A stretch of DNA of 64,000 nt. Origin: Planctomycetota bacterium. Lineage in GTDB: Bacteria > Planctomycetota > MHYJ01 > JACQXL01 > JACQZI01. Below, in pieces: positions 46,893 to 55,039 of this stretch. Position 1 is the first letter of the stretch, and every line of letters begins with the position of its first letter. The notes beneath the pieces were generated by a model. The model was not told where the DNA came from, searched no databases, and saw nothing but the letters and a program-made list of their open reading frames with translations. The stretch covers positions 78,133-142,132 of the forward strand of contig JACQZI010000008.1 in the NCBI GenBank assembly GCA_016207825.1. The letters run 5' to 3'. A program made the position numbers and the translations under genes.

Positions 46893-47066
46893 TTATTTAA
46901 CCATTCCTTTTCTAATCTTTTCCCTGAACTTCTTTTCTTTGTCGGTTAATGCCCGAAAAGTAAGTTTATTAACCTCTTCCAGCCAATTAAGTTTCCATTC
47001 AGGCGAAGCATCGCGGAATTTACGTAATATTTCCTTCGGATATGTGTAAACAATACCTTTTTTCAT
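46893..47066 (-). CDS. Small partner protein of the nucleotidyltransferase
   Basis: A 57 aa basic protein (start ATG 47066, MKKGIVYTYPKEILRKF). It lies 4 bp after the stop of the nucleotidyltransferase gene, with AAGGAAAAGG upstream. Most of it is one or two charged helices (PEWKLNWLEEVNKLTF and RALTDKEKKFREKIRKG). Small helical proteins of this type are often encoded beside orphan nucleotidyltransferases, sometimes as toxin-antitoxin pairs. That is family knowledge, not shown here. A longer form from 47093 would overlap its neighbour. Confidence 0.6.
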   Translation of the reverse strand: MKKGIVYTYPKEILRKFRDASPEWKLNWLEEVNKLTFRALTDKEKKFREKIRKGMVK

Positions 47067-47070
47067 AGGG

Positions 47071-47565
47071 TCATTTAGCCTTTTCCTTAGCAAGCGAATT
47101 CAACATTGCGATATCGGATAAATCAGTAGTTCGTCCTGCTTTCTTCTTCATCTTAATAAGGTCGGAAATTGCCACGATCGGGATTAATAAATTACGGGCA
47201 CGTTTGGTTATTTTTCTTTTTAATGCCTGTTCCGGCTTTACAGGAGCAGTCACCAGAATATCAATTTCCTGGACAGGAATACGGTGGTGATAAAAGCTAA
47301 AAACCTTCATATTTTTCTCGGTTATCCATTGATGGCGTGTAAAGGGGTCTGCAATAAGTTCGGGATTTAACGGTAATTTCGACCTGTATCCTAAAGATTT
47401 TAATACTTTTACTAATTTCTTTACATTATCTTGGGTTAGGACAACTAATAAATCAAGGTCTTGCGTCATGCGTGGAATGCCATGTAAATTCACCGCAATC
47501 CCGCCAGCGACTACATATTTAACTTTTGCCTTATTAAGCGCCCTGAATACTTTTTCGTAGAACAT
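47071..47565 (-). CDS. Orphan nucleotidyltransferase-fold protein
   Basis: A 164 aa protein with the minimal nucleotidyltransferase signature: YVVAGGIAVNLHGIPRMTQDLDLLV contains GG...(N)xHG and the DxD-type metal site (QDLDLLV). A later acidic position (VQEIDILV) supplies the third carboxylate. The C-terminus (IVAISDLIKMKKKAGRTTDLSDIAML) matches DUF6036/AbiEii-like proteins, in which K...GR..D contacts nucleotide. Such proteins occur as antibiotic or toxin-type transferases. Its small partner follows by 4 bp. A toxin-antitoxin or RNA-modifying role is possible but unproven. Confidence 0.78.
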   Translation of the reverse strand: MFYEKVFRALNKAKVKYVVAGGIAVNLHGIPRMTQDLDLLVVLTQDNVKKLVKVLKSLGYRSKLPLNPELIADPFTRHQWITEKNMKVFSFYHHRIPVQEIDILVTAPVKPEQALKRKITKRARNLLIPIVAISDLIKMKKKAGRTTDLSDIAMLNSLAKEKAK

Positions 47566-47608
47566 AATAAGATATTTTAGTTAAAAGCGGGATAAAAGCA
47601 AGGAAATT

Positions 47609-47749
47609 ATGAAGCGCCACTCGTTTATACCCATTTTATCTTTCATTATCTTCGGCGGAATCAACCGAACCATCCTCCTTTTCGGCGGGATGGCCTTCTG
47701 CGTAGGCGAGCGGCTTGCCAGAATATTTTTCCTGCTCCTAATCAAATGA
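47609..47749 (+). CDS. Possible 46 aa membrane peptide
   Basis: An ATG preceded by AAGGAAA opens a 46-codon frame with two hydrophobic stretches (FIPILSFIIFGG and LARIFFLLLIK). It lies alone in the 274 bp gap between divergent neighbours and includes GGCGG-rich words resembling the local repeats. It may be real or accidental. Confidence 0.25.
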   Translation: MKRHSFIPILSFIIFGGINRTILLFGGMAFCVGERLARIFFLLLIK

Positions 47750-47839
47750 TTAACTGGCGAAACGATAGGGCTATAATGCCAGATAGGCGCATTAAACAGA
47801 TAAACTGATAATCGGATGAGTTGTTATAATAGCGAAACA

Positions 47840-48187
47840 TCAGGAATTCAATTTGCTAAGAGCCGTTTTTATATCGGGTACGATGTCAATTATCTTATCC
47901 ACCCCCAGTAATCTAAATATATCTTTGACTTCTGAATGAGGGTTAACCAATATAATACTGCCTTTGTTTTCTTTGGTGACGGCGTGGACGCCCATGAAAA
48001 TCCCGGCCCCGACACTGGTCATATAATTTACTTTAGACAGGTCAACGACGATTTTATATTTCCCCTCATTTATTAGCTTATTGACGGAATCTTCAAGTTG
48101 GCGGCATGAATAAACATCGATGGTCCCTTCGAGCGAAAATATGATGGCGTTCTTTTCCGTGTTTTCCTGGATTTCGATTTGTAGCAT
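47840..48187 (-). CDS. STAS-domain anti-sigma factor antagonist
   Basis: A 115 aa single-domain STAS protein. The start at 48187 follows AAAGGAGGTTG. The fold is recognisable from IFSLEGTIDVYSCRQLEDSV, KIVVDLSKVNYMTSVGAGIF and the C-terminal FRLLGVDKIIDIV. The phospho-acceptor region, DSSG in SpoIIAA, reads TSVG with the serine kept, so regulation by a serine kinase is possible. No partner anti-sigma kinase is adjacent. It lies 69 bp downstream of the PAS-GGDEF gene in the same direction, suggesting a shared signalling operon. Confidence 0.88.
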   Translation of the reverse strand: MLQIEIQENTEKNAIIFSLEGTIDVYSCRQLEDSVNKLINEGKYKIVVDLSKVNYMTSVGAGIFMGVHAVTKENKGSIILVNPHSEVKDIFRLLGVDKIIDIVPDIKTALSKLNS

Positions 48188-48256
48188 CTGGACAACCTCC
48201 TTTTTATTACGGTATCTTTTTAAAATACACGCAATAATTTCCATTCCAAAAGCTGG

Positions 48257-49198
48257 TTATTTGCCCCCTGCCTGCGCAACCAACCTGGTTCCCGTATCAA
48301 TTGATATACAATTACGCCCAGCTTTTTTGCTTTGATACATCAATTTATCAGCTTTTTTTATTACTCCATCTACGGTATCGGTTGTTTTCCCGATAATCGC
48401 ACCTATCGAGATGGTAAATTTGATATTATAAATACGAACCATAAATTTATGCTCTTCAACGGCACGGCGCAAGCGGTTTGCCAGGGTGGAAATTGAATCC
48501 TGGTTGATTCCCATGACGGTGGCAATAAATTCTTCTCCGCCCCAGCGCCCGAGTGAATCATATGGCCGTAAATTGCGCTTCAAGACGCCGGCGATAATCT
48601 TAAGCAGTTCATCGCCAGTATCATGCCCGTATTTATCGTTGACTTTTTTGAAATGATCGATATCGATAAAGAAAATCCCGAATTTCCATGAATAACGGGA
48701 AAGCTCATCCAGCCGCCTTTGGATATTCATTTCCAAATAGCGCCGGTTGCCTACCCCGGTCAGAGGATCAATATACGCCAGCAGTTCTTGTTCCGTCGCA
48801 TATTTGATGCCGGCCATTTTATAGATATTAACACAAGACAGGCCCACCGCGCCGATAATTTGATTATGCGCATTTTTGAGCGGTGCGGCACGCAGGTAAA
48901 TCGGCACCTGGTAGCCGTCTTTGTGATGAAGGTAAAATTCTTTTTCGTCGGCGCAGCCATATTTTATGGAATTTAATAGAATACATTGTTTTTGGTTGCA
49001 GGAATGGTCGCCGCTGCGGTCGAAATAGAAGAATTTTTTATTAGTACAGGGATGCCCGGTCACCGTTTGAGACCTTATCCCGGTTATTTTTTCCATAGAT
49101 CTGTTCCAGTACCTGATTTTCGCCTTGTTATCTATGACATACACTCCGTGAGAAATATTATCTAAAATATTCTTACAGAAATTACGACTCATATTCAT
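48257..49198 (-). CDS. PAS-GGDEF diguanylate cyclase
   Basis: A 313 aa soluble enzyme predicted to make cyclic di-GMP. A PAS domain (about 8-130) contains a cysteine cluster (HPCTNKK, HSCNQKQC) that might bind a metal or sense redox. The GGDEF domain begins YIDPLTGVGNRRYLE. It has the active-site GRWGGEEF and the product-inhibition site RPYD exactly five residues before GGEEF, so feedback control is expected. FFIDIDHFKKVNDKYGH supplies metal ligands. GGAAAGGGAAAG precedes the start. It pairs with the downstream STAS gene. Confidence 0.93.
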   Translation of the reverse strand: MNMSRNFCKNILDNISHGVYVIDNKAKIRYWNRSMEKITGIRSQTVTGHPCTNKKFFYFDRSGDHSCNQKQCILLNSIKYGCADEKEFYLHHKDGYQVPIYLRAAPLKNAHNQIIGAVGLSCVNIYKMAGIKYATEQELLAYIDPLTGVGNRRYLEMNIQRRLDELSRYSWKFGIFFIDIDHFKKVNDKYGHDTGDELLKIIAGVLKRNLRPYDSLGRWGGEEFIATVMGINQDSISTLANRLRRAVEEHKFMVRIYNIKFTISIGAIIGKTTDTVDGVIKKADKLMYQSKKAGRNCISIDTGTRLVAQAGGK

Positions 49199-49351
49199 AT
49201 TCTTTCCCTTTCCGCAGTAAATTATGGGCTCGTAAAACGCTGTATAATGAGTATTTCACAAAAAATGCGACAAAATCCCTCCCTTGTTAATTTCATTTCT
49301 AAAAAAGACACTACCTAAGTGCTAAGGTAATAACCGGTCTCCCCGTAAAAA

Positions 49352-49546
49352 CTAAAAGGCCAACCCCCCTTTATTACAACAAAACGAGCTGTTGGCAATG
49401 CGTGTGTTTTTCAATAGGTGCGGCAACTCGTAATAATTCTTGTAGAGTGTTTTGCCTGGCGCTGAATTTTTAATGGTGTCATCCGGATAAAGTTTATTCT
49501 TTGTCCCAAAGTAAAAATCCGAAAATATTTTTTTCGTTCGTTTCAT
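49352..49546 (-). CDS. Possible 64 aa protein
   Basis: A short frame beginning MKRTKKIFSDFYFGTKNKLY, basic at the start, with no known domain. Support comes from a good promoter just upstream on the same strand (TTGACA, 16 bp, TATATT, near 49570-49597) at a distance fitting a short leader. No clear ribosome-binding site. The rest of 49199-49739 shows no other gene. Confidence 0.3.
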   Translation of the reverse strand: MKRTKKIFSDFYFGTKNKLYPDDTIKNSAPGKTLYKNYYELPHLLKNTRIANSSFCCNKGGLAF

Positions 49547-49739
49547 ATTGAACTCGTAATATAATAAATATACACTATATTCCTGTTTTGTCAAGGGAAA
49601 TTTTTTGCAATGCCGATTTTTTTTAGTGTAATCGGCTGCGATAACTTTTGATTAGGGGTTTTCATCGCTTTCCTGCTTACGCGATTAAGTTTGTGAGTGG
49701 CTTTTAGCCTTCGCCCGTGTTTTGCCGATATACAGTATT

Positions 49740-50411
49740 ATGGTCGTTTCCCGGAAATTGCGTATTGTAAGCGCATCTCTTGCGTTATTAGCTCTGCTTC
49801 TGTCTATAAGCGCCGTGATGATGAACCATAGCATCGCTTCTGGATATAGCAATCGTATCTATGATATTAATGAGGTGCCAGCGTGCGAGGTCGGTCTGGT
49901 TCTTGGGGCTTTAGTCTGGAACAGCGGCCAGCCTTCCGATATCCTTGAAGACAGGTTGCTGACAGCAATCGAATTATATAGGCTCGGCAAGGTGAAGAAA
50001 CTCCTGATATCTGGTGACCACGGCACCAAGCAATATGACGAAGTCAATGTGATGAAGGCGTTCATGCTTAAATGCGGTGTAAAGTGCGAGGATATTTTCA
50101 TGGACCATGCGGGTTTTCGCACCTACGACAGCTGTTACCGGGCGCGGGATGTCTTCGGCGTCCGTTCCATGGTTGTTATTACCAACGAATTCCATCTCCC
50201 GCGCGCGCTATATATTGCCAATAAGATGGGGATTGGCGCGGTGGGGGTGAAATCAGACCGGCGCAGGTATCTCAGCGCCAATTATAACAATGCGCGCGAA
50301 TTCCTGGCCTGTTGCAAGGCGTATCTGGATGTTAATATTATAAAGCCATTGCCGAAATATCTTGGAGTTCGGATTGACATCCACGGCAACGGTGAAGTCA
50401 CACAGGATTGA
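49740..50411 (+). CDS. SanA/YdcF-like membrane protein (DUF218)
   Basis: A 223 aa protein with one N-terminal membrane segment (IVSASLALLALLLSISAVMM) and a DUF218 domain. Landmarks are VGLVLGALVWNSGQPSDILEDR, KKLLISGDHGTKQYDEVNVM, FMDHAGFRTYDSCYRARDVFG and VVITNEFHLPRALYIANKMG. The E. coli relative SanA affects envelope barrier function and vancomycin sensitivity at high temperature; the biochemical activity is unclear. The ATG at 49740 is the first conventional start. It lies just upstream of sigma-54 promoter B but is probably a separate unit. Confidence 0.85.
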   Translation: MVVSRKLRIVSASLALLALLLSISAVMMNHSIASGYSNRIYDINEVPACEVGLVLGALVWNSGQPSDILEDRLLTAIELYRLGKVKKLLISGDHGTKQYDEVNVMKAFMLKCGVKCEDIFMDHAGFRTYDSCYRARDVFGVRSMVVITNEFHLPRALYIANKMGIGAVGVKSDRRRYLSANYNNAREFLACCKAYLDVNIIKPLPKYLGVRIDIHGNGEVTQD

Positions 50412-50469
50412 ATTGTTTCTCCTTTTGTCCTACCGGTTTAATACATCTCTTGTCGGCAAAACGCAACAA

Positions 50470-50489
50470 TTGTAGGCTTTTGGCTACAA
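50470..50489. promoter_or_regulatory. Putative enhancer of promoter B
   Basis: TTGTAGGC-TTTT-GGCTACAA, centred about 116 bp upstream of the -24 GG. It shares the TAG..TTTTG.CTACA core with the site before promoter A at nearly the same distance. Confidence 0.6.
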
Positions 50490-50533
50490 CTTGTATTATG
50501 ATTCTGTCTTATTCGTCATGAGGTGTTTTATCG

Positions 50534-50558
50534 TAACCGCTGTGTTTACATTCGGTTA
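50534..50558. promoter_or_regulatory. Second conserved dyad upstream of promoter B
   Basis: TAACCG-N13-CGGTTA, 25 bp in total, centred 50 bp before the -24 GG. The counterpart at promoter A (TAACG-N15-CGTTA) has the same size and position. Confidence 0.45.
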
Positions 50559-50594
50559 TAGCAATAAAAAAAACTATGGTGTTGCAGAAAAACT

Positions 50595-50610
50595 TGGCAC
50601 GATATTTGCT
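50595..50610 (+). promoter_or_regulatory. Sigma-54 promoter B
   Basis: TGGCAC-GATAT-TTGCT fits the -24/-12 consensus exactly and differs from promoter A at one base in the 16 bp. Transcription would start near 50621, about 30 bp before the small gene at 50652. Confidence 0.88.
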
Positions 50611-50651
50611 ATATATTAATATAGGGTGATAAGCAACTTAAACTGGCTGAA

Positions 50652-50924
50652 ATGAAAATTATGGATAGAGCAATTAGCTTTCTGAAGAAGAATAACTTCC
50701 GAAACCGGAATAATTTGTCATGTCCACCGTTAACGCCAAGCGATATTCTTACTGTGAAAGGCAAGCCTTCATTAAAAGTAATTAAGCCGTATAAGAAACA
50801 AAATGTGCTTGTTGAGCAGGCAGAACAGGAATGGATTTATGTGATTCTTAACCCAATGAAATCAAAAGAACATTATTTTTTCAAGGGTGGTTATTTAGTT
50901 AACTGGAAAAAAACCGCGTTGTAG
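50652..50924 (+). CDS. Small conserved protein of unknown function (paralogue 2)
   Basis: A 90 aa, basic, soluble protein and the first gene after promoter B. It shares with the 32144 protein the sequence CPPLT..DI.T..GKP..K.IKP, an EW.Y stretch, EHYFF.G and LV.WKKT. The N-terminal 20 residues differ (MKIMDRAISFLKKNNF). A nearby ATG at 50661 is an alternative start; neither has a strong ribosome-binding site. Its conserved place between the sigma-54 promoter and a secreted propeller gene argues for a role in that system. Confidence 0.83.
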   Translation: MKIMDRAISFLKKNNFRNRNNLSCPPLTPSDILTVKGKPSLKVIKPYKKQNVLVEQAEQEWIYVILNPMKSKEHYFFKGGYLVNWKKTAL

Positions 50925-50993
50925 TTGATAAAAGGATGATGGAATGCCGTATCCGAATATAAATTTAGGCCCTAACGAATAAGGAGCCGGTTT

Positions 50994-52913
50994 ATGAAAA
51001 GCAAAAACCATAAAGAAATGATTCCTGTTTTAATGTTGCTTTTTCTGGCATGTTTTATGATTTATCCGGCAGGAAGGAATTTATTCCTCTTTGCCCAGAC
51101 CCAAATGGTTTTTAGCTTTACCGAATCTTTTTCAAACAACAACTATAAAGATGTTGTCAATACCACGGCTAACTGGAATACCGTGACAGGTTTGGTGTCC
51201 CTCATCAGCGGCGGTTCGTCAAATATATGGGATACGACAAAGCCTACCACTACAAATGCCCCGACCGCCAGAGCAAATTTCAGCGCTGTCTGGACAGGCT
51301 CCAAAATGATTGTTTGGGGCGGGCAAGATAGCGGAGGTTTTAAAAATAATGGCGGTGTCTACGACCCGGCAACTAACACCTGGGATACGACAAAACCAAC
51401 TACTACTAATGCCCCTTCTGCGCGAGGATATCACCGTGCTGTCTGGACAGGCTCAAAAATGATTGTCTGGGGAGGCTGGAATGGCAGTTCTGATTTGAAT
51501 AACGGCGGTATCTATGACCCGGCGACCGATACTTGGGATACGACTAAACCTACCACTACCGGTGCTCCTACGGCAAGGGATTGTTTCAGTGTAGTTTGGG
51601 ATAGCGCTAATAATAAAATGATTATCTGGGGTGGTTGGATAGATGCCAGCCAAAGTGATGTAAATAATGGCGGTATCTGGACATTATCAACCAACACCTG
51701 GGATACGACCAAACCTACCACTACTGGCGCCCCTTCTGCAAGAGAGTCACATAATGCAGTTTGGGATAGTCTTAATAACAAGATGCTTGTCTGGGGTGGT
51801 GCATGGTATGATGTTGACTTTGAAGAATATAGCTGTTATAATAACGGAGGTTCGTATAATCCGGCAACCAATACATGGGATTTAACTAAACCCACTTCTA
51901 CCGGTGCTCCTACAGCAAGGTTAGCCCATAGTGCGGTTTGGGACAGCACTAACAATAAGATGATTGTTTGGGGCGGTGATGACAGTTTTGACGGTGTAGG
52001 ATATAATAACGGCGGATTTTATAATCCAGCAACTAATACATGGGATTTGACTAAACCGACTACCACCGGCGCGCCTAATAACACCAGGCATGATGCCGTA
52101 TATACCGGAACTAAGATGATTGTTTGGGGTGGCTGGAGCGGAGCGGCTTACCAAAACACGGGCGCTTTTTACATAATTTCCGCCAGCGAATATACGACAC
52201 CGGCAATTGCCCGTTCTTTGACGGTGGATAACACACCGGATACGATTAATTCTGTAATACTATCTGTTTCCGCAACTTTGCCAGCAAATACAACGATTAC
52301 CTATGAAATCACCGCTAATTCCGGCACAAATTGGTATCAGGTAACACCAACGAATGATTTCGCTATTCCAGTCGTAGGTCGGGCAAGCGATCTCAGGTGG
52401 CGGGCGAATCTTTCCACCGCAGATAGCCAGCAGACGCCGTTATTGGATTGGGTAACTATTACATATTCCACCGCCGCAGTGGTTACGACTTCCAATTGGA
52501 CCGCATTAACTAACGGTAACACGCCGGTAAGAATGGGACAGTCTGTCTGTCATGTTAAATTTAATATGAAAACGGATTTTGGCACGGCATACTGGAAACG
52601 TTTCCGCATAGATAAAGGCATTACTGGTGTTACTACTCCCGTTCCTGATAATAAAATAGAAGTGCAAATATGGGTGGAAAATAATAACAACGGGTTCTGG
52701 GATGCTAATGATATCCTGATAACTAAAGGCGGTTTTGTTAACGGTGTTTGTTATCTTAATATGCGGCAATGGCAGGTAACGACCACGACTAAAACCTATT
52801 ATATTGTTTATAAACTGGCCGGGGATATTGGCGGAGGCCAGCGCGCCGGAGTAAAGATAGCGGATAGTTCTTATTTAGAGTTTGAAAATGCTACGTGTGT
52901 AGGTGTTCAGTAG
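50994..52913 (+). CDS. Secreted Kelch-type propeller with the shared C-terminal module
   Basis: A 639 aa protein with a signal sequence (VLMLLFLACFMIYPAG). Six Kelch-like repeats of about 47-58 residues (about 75-395) each contain NTWDTTKPTTT, then AP.AR, then AVW...KMIVWGG, then NNGG.Y.P. A linker domain and the 135-residue C-terminal module follow, ending GGGQRAGVKIADSSYLEFEN, as in the 32424 and 34510 proteins. AAGGAG precedes the ATG. It is the main product of the promoter B operon. The repeats are also nearly identical as DNA, pointing to recent expansion. Surface location is inferred. Confidence 0.85.
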   Translation: MKSKNHKEMIPVLMLLFLACFMIYPAGRNLFLFAQTQMVFSFTESFSNNNYKDVVNTTANWNTVTGLVSLISGGSSNIWDTTKPTTTNAPTARANFSAVWTGSKMIVWGGQDSGGFKNNGGVYDPATNTWDTTKPTTTNAPSARGYHRAVWTGSKMIVWGGWNGSSDLNNGGIYDPATDTWDTTKPTTTGAPTARDCFSVVWDSANNKMIIWGGWIDASQSDVNNGGIWTLSTNTWDTTKPTTTGAPSARESHNAVWDSLNNKMLVWGGAWYDVDFEEYSCYNNGGSYNPATNTWDLTKPTSTGAPTARLAHSAVWDSTNNKMIVWGGDDSFDGVGYNNGGFYNPATNTWDLTKPTTTGAPNNTRHDAVYTGTKMIVWGGWSGAAYQNTGAFYIISASEYTTPAIARSLTVDNTPDTINSVILSVSATLPANTTITYEITANSGTNWYQVTPTNDFAIPVVGRASDLRWRANLSTADSQQTPLLDWVTITYSTAAVVTTSNWTALTNGNTPVRMGQSVCHVKFNMKTDFGTAYWKRFRIDKGITGVTTPVPDNKIEVQIWVENNNNGFWDANDILITKGGFVNGVCYLNMRQWQVTTTTKTYYIVYKLAGDIGGGQRAGVKIADSSYLEFENATCVGVQ

Positions 52914-52947
52914 AGTTCCAGACTGCCCTGATGGCCGGGATATTCAT

Positions 52948-52976
52948 TTGACAATTCCCTGGTTACTTTGTATATA
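52948..52976 (+). promoter_or_regulatory. Sigma-70 type promoter of regulator 2
   Basis: TTGACA (52948-52953), 17 bp, TATATA (52971-52976), with the ATG 10 bp beyond. The same geometry occurs at regulator 1. It fixes the start at 52987 and implies a near-leaderless mRNA separate from the sigma-54 operon. Confidence 0.72.
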
Positions 52977-52986
52977 TACTAATGCC

Positions 52987-54987
52987 ATGAAACCCCAAAA
53001 ACAATTATCTGATTTCCTCGTTTTAATGAAGTCTGTTTTAGCCAAAGGAAAATATGTCCAAGCAGCTCGGATGGGAGAGCCCGTTTTAAAATCACTTTCT
53101 TCCTTTTCCGGTTCCAGTGTAAACAAGTATCTTTTGTATTACTTTTTGTCGAGTGCTTATTTCTATTTGGAGAAATACTCCCAGGCATTAGATGTTTTGA
53201 ATAAGGCAAGCTTGATTTCCAAAAACCTTTCCTCTTCTCACCAGGTCCTTGCTTCCAATATGCTTGGGCGTGTTTTTATGGGCATACGGAATACCAGGCA
53301 AGCGTTTGGACACTACCAGAAAGTCTACCGTTATTATAAGGAATATGGAACTAAAAATGACCCTTTAAGTGAAAAACAATATTTTATTACACTTACAGGT
53401 TTAGCATATTGTTATCTTTATACAAACGAACTGGAAAAAGCCGGTGGAATCATTGAAAAAGAATTACCGGATATTTTGCCTTCCATGTTTAGCGGTAATT
53501 CTATAGGGATGTTAGATTATTATCATCTTAAAGGGGAATATCTTATCGCACGAAAAGATTACGCGGATGCGCGGAAATCATTTTTGGAATGTGTTAAAAT
53601 CGGCGAACAATGCAGTTTTTTCAGGGGTGTTCTTGAGGCGAGAACGCATCTGGCGATAATTGATATTCTGGAAGGGCGGTTGGATTCGGCTATTCAGTTA
53701 TTGAGAAATTTGTTCCGTGAAGCGTCGCGGTTAAAGCTTCGTAGCCTGGTTTGTGAATCCGGCCTTCTGTTAAGCAAAAGTTTCCATCTTAAGGGATATC
53801 CTGAAAAAGCCGAAATGATCGAAAAACGGATTAAACCCATTCTCGACAAACTTGATACGATTTGGTTATATGAGAAAATACGGGAATTCAATAAGATCCA
53901 TCGGCAGTTGCAAACGACTGATTTCAGCAGGCAATCGTTTAAGCCCGACCGTATTTTATTATCCGTGCCTATCCCGGATAGCCTGTCAGATGTTTTCCGG
54001 AAGCGTTCAGAAAACGCATCTTATAAGGAAATAATTATTGGTAATTCCTTGGTGATGCATGACACCTGGAACTTAATCGAAAAAATAGCCCCTACGGATT
54101 TGCCGGTGTTAATCCAGGGAGAAACTGGGACAGGCAAGGAATTGGTTGCCAATATTATTCATCACCGCAGTTTGAGAGCTAAAACAACATGGTTGGCTTT
54201 CAATAGCGGCACAACTCCGGAGCCGCTTATAGAAACGACGCTTTTCGGCCATACTAGAGGCGCATTTACCGGAGCGGAAAAAGAAAGGAAAGGCTATATT
54301 GAATTAGCCGATAATGGGACTCTTTTTATAGATGAAATTGCTAATATGTCTCAGGCGATGCAGCAAAAACTATTGAGGGTATTAGAGGAAAAACTCATCT
54401 GGCGGGTAGGTGACCAAAAATCTATCCCGGTTGATACGCGTTTTGTCTTTGCTTCTAACCAGGATATAGAAAAGATGGTTCAGCAAAAACTATTCCGGGA
54501 AGATTTATTCTATCGGATTAATACGATTGTAATTACTCTTCCTCCCCTGCGCGACCGCAAAGACGACATCCCATTGTTAATCCAGCACTTCCTGCAAAAA
54601 CATGGCCGCTTTTCGTCCCATCTATTGCCGGTCACGTCTCGTTTCTCGCCTTCTGCTTTTGCTCTTCTCGCATCCTACGCCTGGCCCGGTAATGTTCGTG
54701 AGCTGGAAAATGAGATGAAAAGAATATCCGTATTATATTCACAAGCAAAAATCATCACAGAGGAAATGCTATCGGCGACAATCAGAAGCTATATTCCCTC
54801 CTTTTCTCTTGCAGACAGCCATGCGGCAGGCTTAAAAGAGTTGAGGGATTCTTTTGAGAGAAATATTATTACAGAAACATTACAAAGGTGTAATAATAAT
54901 GTTGCGGAAGCTTCGCGTTTGCTTAAGTATGACCGCGCAAGTTTGTATAAGAAGGCTAAAAGTTTGAAGATAAGATTTCCGGGATAG
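52987..54987 (+). CDS. TPR-containing sigma-54-dependent transcriptional activator (regulator 2)
   Basis: A 666 aa paralogue of the protein at 29979, aligning from the first residues (MKPQKQLSDFLVLMKSVLAK). The frame extends upstream to a GTG, but the promoter and the alignment place the start at 52987. TPR-like repeats (about 1-315) precede an AAA+ domain with Walker A GETGTGKE (378-385), HTRGAFTGAEKE, GTLFIDEIANM and FREDLFYRINT. A C-terminal Fis-type helix-turn-helix (NNVAEASRLLKYDRASLYKK) closes it. No phosphorylation domain is present. It lies directly downstream of the Kelch gene of promoter B, so it likely controls that promoter. Cross-control of promoter A is possible. Confidence 0.93.
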   Translation: MKPQKQLSDFLVLMKSVLAKGKYVQAARMGEPVLKSLSSFSGSSVNKYLLYYFLSSAYFYLEKYSQALDVLNKASLISKNLSSSHQVLASNMLGRVFMGIRNTRQAFGHYQKVYRYYKEYGTKNDPLSEKQYFITLTGLAYCYLYTNELEKAGGIIEKELPDILPSMFSGNSIGMLDYYHLKGEYLIARKDYADARKSFLECVKIGEQCSFFRGVLEARTHLAIIDILEGRLDSAIQLLRNLFREASRLKLRSLVCESGLLLSKSFHLKGYPEKAEMIEKRIKPILDKLDTIWLYEKIREFNKIHRQLQTTDFSRQSFKPDRILLSVPIPDSLSDVFRKRSENASYKEIIIGNSLVMHDTWNLIEKIAPTDLPVLIQGETGTGKELVANIIHHRSLRAKTTWLAFNSGTTPEPLIETTLFGHTRGAFTGAEKERKGYIELADNGTLFIDEIANMSQAMQQKLLRVLEEKLIWRVGDQKSIPVDTRFVFASNQDIEKMVQQKLFREDLFYRINTIVITLPPLRDRKDDIPLLIQHFLQKHGRFSSHLLPVTSRFSPSAFALLASYAWPGNVRELENEMKRISVLYSQAKIITEEMLSATIRSYIPSFSLADSHAAGLKELRDSFERNIITETLQRCNNNVAEASRLLKYDRASLYKKAKSLKIRFPG

Positions 54988-55039
54988 TGCCACAGAGATA
55001 CAGAGTTTGCGGAGGAGATAAGCAATCGTTTCATTTGTT

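Noticed and set aside
52903..52986. 28-residue N-terminal extension of regulator 2
   Set aside because: It starts at GTG within the Kelch gene, precedes the promoter, and does not align with regulator 1.
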